A DNA stretch of 64,000 nt from J054 sp965223095 (GTDB lineage Bacteria; Pseudomonadota; Gammaproteobacteria; Steroidobacterales; GCA-2729495), in the NCBI GenBank assembly GCA_965223095.1, contig OZ244979.1:124001-188000 (forward strand), read 5' to 3'. The notes under the pieces were generated by a model. That model was given only the letters and a program-made list of their open reading frames with translations, was not told the DNA's origin and did no database searches. A program made the position numbers and the translations under genes. Positions 57,739 through 64,000 of the stretch are shown here, one piece after another. Position 1 is the stretch's first letter; each line of letters starts with the position of its first letter.

Positions 57739-58955
57739 CGAAGCGTATTTCTATCATCGTCGTCTTGGCACTGGCCATGAGCTTGGCGGCCGCGTCGGCA
57801 GACATCCAAGACAATTGTGCTGTCTGCCCGGAAATGATCAGTCTACCGGCGGGGCAATTTCTCATGGGCACAGCACCCGAAGACCGCCTGATTGATCCAC
57901 GTACCGGCAAGCCGGCAACCAACGACGGTCCACAACACGAAGTCGTGCTGCGGTCGGGATTCGACATCGGTAAGTATGAAGTGACGGTCGAGCAGTATGC
58001 CGCCTTCGTGAATGCGACGGGGCGAGAAAAAGCAGACGGTTGCATGGGCTTTACCCAAGCCAACAAGTTCGCGCCGAGCAAAGACTTCGATTGGAACCGT
58101 ATCGAAACGCCGCAGTCGCGCAGTCACCCGGTGGTTTGCGTGTCCTGGTTCGATGCCGCAGCCTATGCAAAATGGCTCAGCGAAAAAACGGGAGACAACT
58201 ATCGACTGCCCAGCGAAGCAGAATGGGAATACGCCGCGCGAGCGGGCACGACTACGCCCTACCATTGGGGCGTTGATGCAGCGGATGCCTGCGAATACGC
58301 AAATGTGCGCAGTCCTGGCGCCAAGTCCATCAGCAAGCGTCAAGCAGATTCCGACGTCACGGACGGATTTCCCTGTGACGATGGTTATCCCCACGCGGTC
58401 CCCGTGGGCCAATTCCGCCCCAATGACTTCGGCCTCTACGATATGCAGGGCAATGCTTGGGAATGGGTCGCCGACTGCAATCATAAAGACTATACAGGCG
58501 CGCCCACCGACGGCAGCGCGTGGCTGGATGCCGAAGGCTGTCAGTTTGGCTTGATCCGCAGTGGTTCGTTCTTGAATCGGGTTGAACGATCTAGCACCAC
58601 GGTTCGCGTGGGCCGACCGCGTTCAGGACGCGCGACGAATATGGGCTTTCGCGTAGCACGTGATCCGCAAGGCGATCAAGCAAGCCCCGCCGGGCAAGCG
58701 GCAGCATGGATTTTAGACACATCAGCTGATGAAAGCCCCGGCGGACAACTATTCGCGGAAAATTGCTTGGCTTGTCATCAACGCAAAGAAAATTTTCGCG
58801 GCATCTACGGCAGGGATTTTGCCTCCATCGAGAACACAATCCGTACTGGTGGCAACAATATTATGAGCATGCCCGCCTTCGGCGACGTGCTCAGCCAAGA
58901 GGAAATTGATTTGCTCGCCACTTATGTACGCGACGCAAATGGCTGGAACGATTAG
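57732..58955 (+). CDS. SUMF1-like (FGE-fold) protein fused to cytochrome c
   Basis: 407 residues from GTG 57732, giving a signal peptide (RISIIVVLALAMSLAAASA). Residues ~30-310 are a formylglycine-generating-enzyme-like domain (MISLPAGQFLMGTAPED, DAAAYAKWLSEKTGDNYRLPSEAEWEYAA, YDMQGNAWEWVADC, NMGFRVAR). The copper-binding cysteine pair of true FGE is not seen in the RSGSFLNRVERSSTTVRVGRP region, so sulfatase activation is unlikely. The C-terminal ~70 residues are a class I cytochrome c with Cys345-x2-Cys348-His349 (CLACH) and a likely Met380 ligand in SMPAFGD. A periplasmic redox protein; partner unknown. Confidence 0.85.
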   Translation: MVTKRISIIVVLALAMSLAAASADIQDNCAVCPEMISLPAGQFLMGTAPEDRLIDPRTGKPATNDGPQHEVVLRSGFDIGKYEVTVEQYAAFVNATGREKADGCMGFTQANKFAPSKDFDWNRIETPQSRSHPVVCVSWFDAAAYAKWLSEKTGDNYRLPSEAEWEYAARAGTTTPYHWGVDAADACEYANVRSPGAKSISKRQADSDVTDGFPCDDGYPHAVPVGQFRPNDFGLYDMQGNAWEWVADCNHKDYTGAPTDGSAWLDAEGCQFGLIRSGSFLNRVERSSTTVRVGRPRSGRATNMGFRVARDPQGDQASPAGQAAAWILDTSADESPGGQLFAENCLACHQRKENFRGIYGRDFASIENTIRTGGNNIMSMPAFGDVLSQEEIDLLATYVRDANGWND

Positions 58956-59033
58956 AGCGATTTCCTCGCCGAGCTCTTTCGACGTAGCCGCCGAGCAAGC
59001 GCGCTAGGCGACATTGCCGTAGGATCGTAGATT

Positions 59034-60128
59034 CTATTGTGGAGCGAGCACCCCCGGCCCTATCCGCCGCGCAATCCAGTCCAGCATCAGCGCGAAGTTG
59101 TCGGGTGCATTCAAATGCAAAGCGCTATTGTGATTGGTGTCATCCAATACAACCATTTCGAATAGCTCGCCGCCAGGAAAGAAGCCCTGCTCGCGGGCCA
59201 TGGTCTGATCATGGTCCCGGCAATCTAAGTCACCCCCACAAACCACGAAATCATCTTCACCCAGCAAAGAAAAGACCGGCACGGACAGATCCCGCGATTG
59301 CGGACCAAAATATTTACTCGATGACATCGCCTCGCCCACAGCCGTGGTCTGGCGATTGAGTTCGTCGACTTTAATGACCTCGGGATCGACATTTGACCGG
59401 GTATAGAAAGTATCGCCCCGCGTGTTTGGTTTTGACACGATATAGCTTGGGTCAATAATTTTCCCCACGAATGGGCCCTTGAGTGCCGCAAGGTCCACGC
59501 CCGTGCGCATGGCCATGACGAAATCGGGATTCGTGTTGTGCGCAAAACCCGTCAAGATGATTCCGGAAACTTGCTCCGGGTACTGCAAACCGTGGGCAAT
59601 TGAAGTCACTGACCCAAATGAGTGGCCGACGGTGACAACATCGACAAAATTTTGCTTGGCCTTCAAGAACGCAATAATTCGCGACAAAACATACGCGTGA
59701 TTGTCAACGGTCAACAACAATCCGAAAGGATGGTCGCTTTCACCCATGCCCAGCCGATAGAAATTGAAGGTGGCATAACCCGCTCTCAGCGCCGCCCTCG
59801 CATATGAATAGGTATCAGGCTGATAGGGAAAATCCCAGTAGCTTGTGCCATACCCCAAACCTGAAACCAATACTTGAAGAATTTTCCCGTCGGCGGGCCC
59901 AATCGAGCAAAGTTCTCCCGCCACGTCGAATTCGAACCAGCCATCGGGTGACAACTGGCTTGGAATCACCAGCCGCTCGCAGCTAACACCGGGCATATCA
60001 CTCGCTTTAGCAACCGCCACACCGATACCGGCACGCAGTGGTGTCTCGTGCCCGCCAGATTTCCAAACGCCCAGTAGTAACAGTACTACTAGCAGCGCCA
60101 GCAGCCCGAGCAAGATCTTCTTAAACAC
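59034..60128 (-). CDS. Membrane-anchored alpha/beta hydrolase
   Basis: 364 residues. A long N-terminal hydrophobic helix (ILLGLLALLVVLLLLGVW) anchors the protein to the inner membrane facing the periplasm. The hydrolase domain has the nucleophile elbow VGHSFGS, the acid in LLGEDDFVV and a candidate histidine in DDTNHNSALH. Cysteines in DMPGVSCERL, GELCSIG and VCGGDLDC suggest disulfides, in keeping with export. It lies 10 bp after the secreted-protein gene at 60139-60849 on the same strand, so the pair is an operon. Confidence 0.82.
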   Translation of the reverse strand: MFKKILLGLLALLVVLLLLGVWKSGGHETPLRAGIGVAVAKASDMPGVSCERLVIPSQLSPDGWFEFDVAGELCSIGPADGKILQVLVSGLGYGTSYWDFPYQPDTYSYARAALRAGYATFNFYRLGMGESDHPFGLLLTVDNHAYVLSRIIAFLKAKQNFVDVVTVGHSFGSVTSIAHGLQYPEQVSGIILTGFAHNTNPDFVMAMRTGVDLAALKGPFVGKIIDPSYIVSKPNTRGDTFYTRSNVDPEVIKVDELNRQTTAVGEAMSSSKYFGPQSRDLSVPVFSLLGEDDFVVCGGDLDCRDHDQTMAREQGFFPGGELFEMVVLDDTNHNSALHLNAPDNFALMLDWIARRIGPGVLAPQ

Positions 60129-60138
60129 CGTCAGTAGT

Positions 60139-60849
60139 CTACTGGCTAGGCGTCATAGGCGTCACCGGCGCGTCATCCGCTGTGGTAACCGTGGTACCCG
60201 GCTCCATCTCACCCGCAGCCAACGCCTTCATATAGTTTACCGTGGGCAAATGACAGTAACTTTGTCCTTGAAAGTTCTTGGGCAACAAGAAGGTAATCCA
60301 ACTGTCATAGTCCTGGAAAAGTCCGGGCGATCTAAAATGAATGAGGCCGTCATCACCGATATAGCTGGGCTGAAAATCGGCCAAGTAGCTGCGGCCGGTG
60401 GTGAAAGGCTCGATGTCATCAACGACAAAACTAGCGGCCTTCTCTGCGGCCGCCGCATTGACCGCGCGCAGTTCGGCTATAGCTTGCGCCTTGGCCAGAC
60501 GCGTGACATCGGCGCACCATCGTTGCTCTCCGGCGGCGTTCTCACCATAGGCGGATCGCAAATGGGCCGCAGTCTTTACCTTGCAAGACACCATGATGGG
60601 CAGCTTGCCACGATAGCTTACCACTTGATAAATATTCAGTGGCTCTACCGATGGTTTCGAATGCCGGTATTCCGGCATATCCTTGAAAAGTGTATTGTTC
60701 CCCTGCATTTCAGTATTCGCGAGAATCTTCTGCACCGCCACGCAGAAATCCTCGGAATCCGGAGCGGGTAATTCTTGTGCCGGCAGCGAGGCAGAAAGCG
60801 CCACCAGAATAATGACCATTGTCAAGGGGTGGTGTAAATAAGTCTGCAT
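60139..60849 (-). CDS. Secreted protein, same unknown family as 35206-36261
   Basis: 236 residues with a signal peptide (MVIILVALSASLPAQE). Not a named family. It shares an ordered pattern with the protein at 35206-36261: EDFCVAVQKIL near the N-terminus, VSCKVK, RWCADV, FTTGRSYLADFQPSYIGDD in the middle and YCHLPTVNYMKAL near the end, giving four matched cysteines. It lacks the cysteine-rich C-terminal module of the longer paralogue and ends in a Thr/Pro-rich tail. It is the first gene of a pair with an anchored alpha/beta hydrolase. Confidence 0.65.
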   Translation of the reverse strand: MQTYLHHPLTMVIILVALSASLPAQELPAPDSEDFCVAVQKILANTEMQGNNTLFKDMPEYRHSKPSVEPLNIYQVVSYRGKLPIMVSCKVKTAAHLRSAYGENAAGEQRWCADVTRLAKAQAIAELRAVNAAAAEKAASFVVDDIEPFTTGRSYLADFQPSYIGDDGLIHFRSPGLFQDYDSWITFLLPKNFQGQSYCHLPTVNYMKALAAGEMEPGTTVTTADDAPVTPMTPSQ

Positions 60850-61100
60850 CGCTTTAACTCTGCTGAATTCTCATTAAGGCCGCCAGTTTAACTCAGAAAA
60901 AAATTGCGTAGAAATGCCAGCCACACCGACAATATTCTATTGCGCGCACAAACATTGATCGATTCAAAGCCGCCCAAGCAAAAATTTCAACCGTTATCCA
61001 GTTATAGCCTGGAGAGTCAAAGCCCAGCAACCACGGGGGTTTTGCCGCATGCTAAGCCACTCAGGTTCGGCGGTGGCGGAACGCACCGTCTATCCATAAG

Positions 61101-61907
61101 TTAGGCCTGCTGCATCCACTCCATCATCTTGGCCATGCGCTGCGTGAATCCAGCGGGATCTTTGTCCTTCAGTTTCATGGCCTCCGCGGCTTCCTTAATG
61201 CTGATGACAACCTCGGCTTCCCGCTCGGCAATGGCCTGAAGAACGCGCTCGGCACAGGCCTCCGCGGTCATGCCGGCATCGGACCCCCAATCATTCCGGC
61301 CATATTCGGTGCCATCCGCGGTGAGTGCATGCTCGAAGACCTTGCTCTTGACGCCCGCGATGACCAGCAAGCTGACATCAATATGGTCTTTCAAGTGCTC
61401 GATACGCAGGGTATCGAAATAACCATGCAAGGCATGCTTGGCGGCACAATAGGCAGCGTGCATGGGCACCGCATGTTTGCCGGCCACCGATGACGTAACA
61501 ATTAGGTGGCCGCTTTGCTGCGCAAGCATAGTTGGTAACACAAGTTTGGTCAGCGCAACCGGACCGAAGAAGTCTACCTCCATGATTCGTCGTTCGACCT
61601 CTAAGGTGGTTTCATGGGCCAGGCTGCGCTGGCCGATACCCGCGTTGTTGACCAAGATATCCAGCCGTTCATTGCGCGCCAAAACCGCCTCAACGGCGGA
61701 CTGACGCTCGCGTGCATCGACGATATCGAAGGGTAGAACTGTTATATCGCCGTGGCCATCGCAGGATTGCCTAACCCGTTGCAATTCATGTTCGCGGCGA
61801 CCAGAAAGGATGAGGTTGGCACCCTCTCTTGCGAATACCGTCGCCATGCCCTCACCTACACCCGAAGAAGCACCCGTAATCCAAATTGTTTTTCCATTGA
61901 GCTGCAA
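61101..61907 (-). CDS. Short-chain dehydrogenase/reductase
   Basis: 268 residues, classical SDR without a signal peptide. The cofactor loop is TIWITGASSGVGEGMA, followed by DILVNNAGIG, the catalytic serines in IVTSSVAGK and the Tyr-Lys pair in AYCAAKHALHG. An Arg after strand 2 (LSGRREHELQR) suggests NADP. The helical C-terminus (RVLQAIAEREAEVVISIKE) matches the DltE/short-chain acyl-reductase-like group. It is 56 bp downstream of the epoxide-hydrolase-like gene on the same strand. Substrate unknown. Confidence 0.88.
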   Translation of the reverse strand: MQLNGKTIWITGASSGVGEGMATVFAREGANLILSGRREHELQRVRQSCDGHGDITVLPFDIVDARERQSAVEAVLARNERLDILVNNAGIGQRSLAHETTLEVERRIMEVDFFGPVALTKLVLPTMLAQQSGHLIVTSSVAGKHAVPMHAAYCAAKHALHGYFDTLRIEHLKDHIDVSLLVIAGVKSKVFEHALTADGTEYGRNDWGSDAGMTAEACAERVLQAIAEREAEVVISIKEAAEAMKLKDKDPAGFTQRMAKMMEWMQQA

Positions 61908-61963
61908 TGCCCCTCACCCCCCCAATTTGTCATGCCATGATCGGCACTGAGTTTTATCCATTA

Positions 61964-62500
61964 CTAAGATTTCGGCGCAGGCTGAATCAACTGATCGGCG
62001 CCCGGATAGCCGAAATCTCGCCAAACCTTGATCTTGTTGTCTTGCACCAGAAAATACCCAGACACCCGAAACCGCATGCGCGGAACCCGGCTGTCTCGGT
62101 AAGGATAAAACTCGTCAACGCGATCGTTAATAACGAGCTGACCGATTGCAAAGGATCGCAAGATTTTCCAGTCAATTTTTTCTAGGCCCGCGAACATGGG
62201 TGCATTGCGCTGTCTATAGGCCTCGATACCCCGGATGTCTTCTTGTCCTTCGGAGATCTGATAAACAATGTCGTCAGCCAGATAACTCGAAACTAGATCG
62301 ATATCTTTACTGGAATAAGCGGCCACGAACTCAGTCACCAAGGCCTCGTTAGCCCGCTCCAGTTCGAGCTGCTCATCGGCTGTTAGCAATTTTCTCTGGC
62401 CGCCGGTGTGCCCGCCCGCTTGAGCCTGGGACACACCCATGGCGCTTAACAAACTGGCCGCCCAAAATAACTCTCTGCGATTCACTAGCCGTTCAGTCAT
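61964..62500 (-). CDS. Exported SnoaL/limonene-epoxide-hydrolase-like protein
   Basis: 178 residues. The N-terminus VNRRELFWAASLLSAMGVSQAQA has paired arginines followed by a hydrophobic segment, a possible Tat signal. The NTF2-like cone follows (ALVTEFVAAYSSKDIDLVSSYLADDIVYQ). The residues that form the Asp-Arg-Asp triad of limonene-1,2-epoxide hydrolase appear to be kept: R-x-D in NDRVDEF and the late Asp in KVWRDFGYPG. An epoxide or related ring-opening reaction in the periplasm is possible. It lies upstream of an SDR gene and downstream of a PPOX-fold gene, all on the minus strand. Confidence 0.75.
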   Translation of the reverse strand: MTERLVNRRELFWAASLLSAMGVSQAQAGGHTGGQRKLLTADEQLELERANEALVTEFVAAYSSKDIDLVSSYLADDIVYQISEGQEDIRGIEAYRQRNAPMFAGLEKIDWKILRSFAIGQLVINDRVDEFYPYRDSRVPRMRFRVSGYFLVQDNKIKVWRDFGYPGADQLIQPAPKS

Positions 62501-62558
62501 TACGATATTCCTCTAAGCTACCTCGTTTAGCCATTGGCGCAGGTTACCGGATCTCGAA

Positions 62559-63113
62559 TTAAACGTTGCGTCCCGGCACAACCTGACTTTCTTCAGCGTC
62601 TTTTCGCCAAATTTGGCGCGGCGCATAGCCTTCGGTCCGCAACATATGCTCAGTGTAGACAATACGTTCCGCATCCAAGCGCGCCAGCTGCCCCCGCGGG
62701 GCTTCGGTCAGAGAACGGCCAAGCTCGAAGGAAGATGCCGGCCACTTAAAAATCTGCATACCACGTTGCCATTCAGGCGAATCTACATCCAGCAAGGTCG
62801 CGGTGCCGAAGACTTGACAACCCATGATGCAGGCCCAACCGGCCATGGGATTCGCGATGGCCAGGGCGACCCGAGGATCGCGCTGCATGGCTTTAACTTT
62901 CGGGCTATTGGGCTGTGGAAAGTAGTAAAACGAAAATCCGTCGTTGTAGAACTCCAACGGGCTTACACTGGGCTGACCGTTCTTCATGCTGGTCCCTAAG
63001 AAACCCAAGTTGGTCATGGTGATGACACGCTGAATTCGCTTCTCCAACAGATCCATGGGCATGGCCTTGGTGGGCCAGGGTTCTTGTTCCAACCAGGGGT
63101 GGGCGAGACTCAT
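62559..63113 (-). CDS. PNPOx-fold flavin- or F420-binding protein
   Basis: 184 residues of the pyridoxamine-phosphate-oxidase-like split barrel. Typical parts are the early strand GFLGTSMKNGQPSVSPLEF, FYYFPQPNSPKVKAMQRDPRVALAIANP and the GCQVFGTATLLD strand. Members bind FMN, F420 or heme and act as reductases or stress proteins; no residue here decides the cofactor. It has no signal peptide. It lies 28 bp after the peptide deformylase gene on the same strand. Confidence 0.82.
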   Translation of the reverse strand: MSLAHPWLEQEPWPTKAMPMDLLEKRIQRVITMTNLGFLGTSMKNGQPSVSPLEFYNDGFSFYYFPQPNSPKVKAMQRDPRVALAIANPMAGWACIMGCQVFGTATLLDVDSPEWQRGMQIFKWPASSFELGRSLTEAPRGQLARLDAERIVYTEHMLRTEGYAPRQIWRKDAEESQVVPGRNV

Positions 63114-63141
63114 TAGATACTCCTCTCAAGATTTTTCAATG

Positions 63142-63681
63142 CTATTCAAACGGCAAATGATAACGTTCGTATTCTTTTTCGAAGGCCAACAACTTTGGAT
63201 CTGATAGACGATCTACAAATAGCTTGCCGTCCAAATGGTCGAACTCGTGCTGGAAAACAGTAGCAAGAAAGCCCTCCAATTGAATCTCTCGTTGCTCACC
63301 CTGTTCAGAAAGATACGCAACCCTGATATTCTGCGGACGCTCAACAAAGCCACGCAAACCTGGCACGGACAAACAGCCCTCCCAGTATCCAGCCTGCTTT
63401 TGATCGAGAATCTCGACGACCGGATTGACGAATACCGTAAATGGCATCGGCGCCAGTTCGCCATAGCGCGTCGGTCCACCCGGTATCTCGATAACCGCCA
63501 AACGCAGCGATTCGCCGATCTGCGGCGCGGCTAAACCAATCCCCCCATAGTCGCCTAGCGTGTCACGCATGTCCCGCAGGAGATTTTTGCTTGCGCGATT
63601 ACCAATTTCGCCCGGGTCGAGGGCCCTCGCCCGGCTGCGTAGCGCGGGGTGCCCCATTTTTAGTACGCGTCTAACGGCCAT
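63142..63681 (-). CDS. def: Peptide deformylase
   Basis: 179 residues. All three deformylase motifs are present: GIGLAAPQ at 47-54, EGCLSV at 101-106 with metal ligand Cys103, and HEFDH at 145-149 with the two histidine ligands and catalytic Glu. It removes the formyl group from nascent proteins. The ATG at 63681 (MAVRRVLKMGHPALR) is the family start; an open frame to 63822 adds 47 unrelated residues. Its setting, next to an oxidoreductase cluster rather than fmt, suggests it may be a second copy, but this cannot be judged from the window. Confidence 0.92.
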   Translation of the reverse strand: MAVRRVLKMGHPALRSRARALDPGEIGNRASKNLLRDMRDTLGDYGGIGLAAPQIGESLRLAVIEIPGGPTRYGELAPMPFTVFVNPVVEILDQKQAGYWEGCLSVPGLRGFVERPQNIRVAYLSEQGEQREIQLEGFLATVFQHEFDHLDGKLFVDRLSDPKLLAFEKEYERYHLPFE

Positions 63682-63906
63682 GGCAGGCAGCTTATCGCAG
63701 GCCAGGCCGACGGACTTCCCTGGCCTATTCAAGTGACTTTCTAGCGGATTAACGGGCGGAAGATTTAGTACCTGCGGCACAGGCGACTGGCATCGGCTGC
63801 CAAACCGATAAGCCAAGATCAAGCCTGACCCGGCCGGTTGAGTCGCCTATACTCCGTCCGCGCGATTACGGGCGTGGCAACCGGCACCGAACAGAATCAT
63901 TTAACT

Positions 63907-64000
63907 ATGACCACCCTAACCAAACGCGTTTTTCGAGCCGCCATCTGGGCCGTGGCGCTGCGGTTTGCCATTAAAGCTTTAGCGCTAGTCAATACGATCG
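63907..64000 (+). CDS. Start of probable polysaccharide flippase, cut by window edge
   Basis: Only 31 codons are visible, from ATG 63907. The N-terminus VFRAAIWAVALRFAIKALALVNTI has the length, charge pattern and W/R spacing of the first helix of Wzx/MOP-type oligosaccharide flippases (compare the usual G-x-x-W-x-x-x-x-R start). Divergent from the deformylase gene. The call rests on this short stretch only. Confidence 0.4.
   Translation, partial: MTTLTKRVFRAAIWAVALRFAIKALALVNTI

Noticed and set aside
63807..63817. GATAAGCCAAG, identical to the flank of the palindromes
   Set aside because: Only 11 bases match and no palindrome follows; likely chance or a remnant too short to call.

Overview
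The window looks like a chromosomal segment of a free-living, aerobic, probably marine or soil gammaproteobacterium. The signs are a cpxP / cpxRA-type envelope stress locus in the enterobacterial layout, GreB, DUF2288 and FmdB small proteins, two large TonB-dependent receptors, and a dense set of oxygenases, hydrolases, SDRs and flavin enzymes. No rRNA, tRNA, insertion sequence, phage or CRISPR was seen. The assignment to class is inference from gene content; no marker gene allows a firm genus.

Left part (1-22.9 kb): an M1 aminopeptidase cut by the window edge, a VOC lipoprotein, a TonB receptor, a NodI/NodJ-type ABC exporter, a membrane-anchored coiled-coil protein, a nitronate-monooxygenase-like flavoenzyme, the Cpx-like sensor/regulator pair divergent from a CpxP/Spy protein, a winged-helix/alpha-beta-hydrolase fusion with four TGAC repeats in front of it, a META lipoprotein, a beta-lactamase-fold hydrolase, a second TonB receptor, a Ycf46-like AAA ATPase, an ArsR regulator with a 26-bp palindromic operator driving a DUF899 protein, a TauD dioxygenase and a TPR protein.

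Middle part (22.9-36.3 kb): one tightly overlapping minus-strand operon of eight genes. It encodes a three-subunit molybdenum hydroxylase whose FAD subunit keeps the four extra cysteines of 4-hydroxybenzoyl-CoA reductase, an unknown 243-residue protein, a GPH-type transporter, a metallo-beta-lactamase-fold hydrolase, an FAD monooxygenase and a DUF429 protein. A diguanylate cyclase, a periplasmic PQQ dehydrogenase and a secreted cysteine-containing protein follow.

Right part (36.4-64 kb): two diverged pairs of luciferase-like flavin oxidoreductase and Rieske oxygenase genes, several SDRs (two with export signals), exported methyltransferase, VOC and epoxide-hydrolase-like proteins, and a GST-to-CapK-to-glycosyltransferase operon. 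GreB, a SUMF1-like/cytochrome c fusion, peptide deformylase and the start of a probable flippase complete it. Two non-coding regions stand out. At 37.7-38.5 kb four 83-bp palindromes recur every ~240 bp, with a fifth inverted copy at 42.6 kb. At 49.76-49.98 kb a stand-alone small transcription unit has a promoter-like sequence, a full-length Shine-Dalgarno match, a 26-codon frame, three nested long-range helices and a strong terminator.
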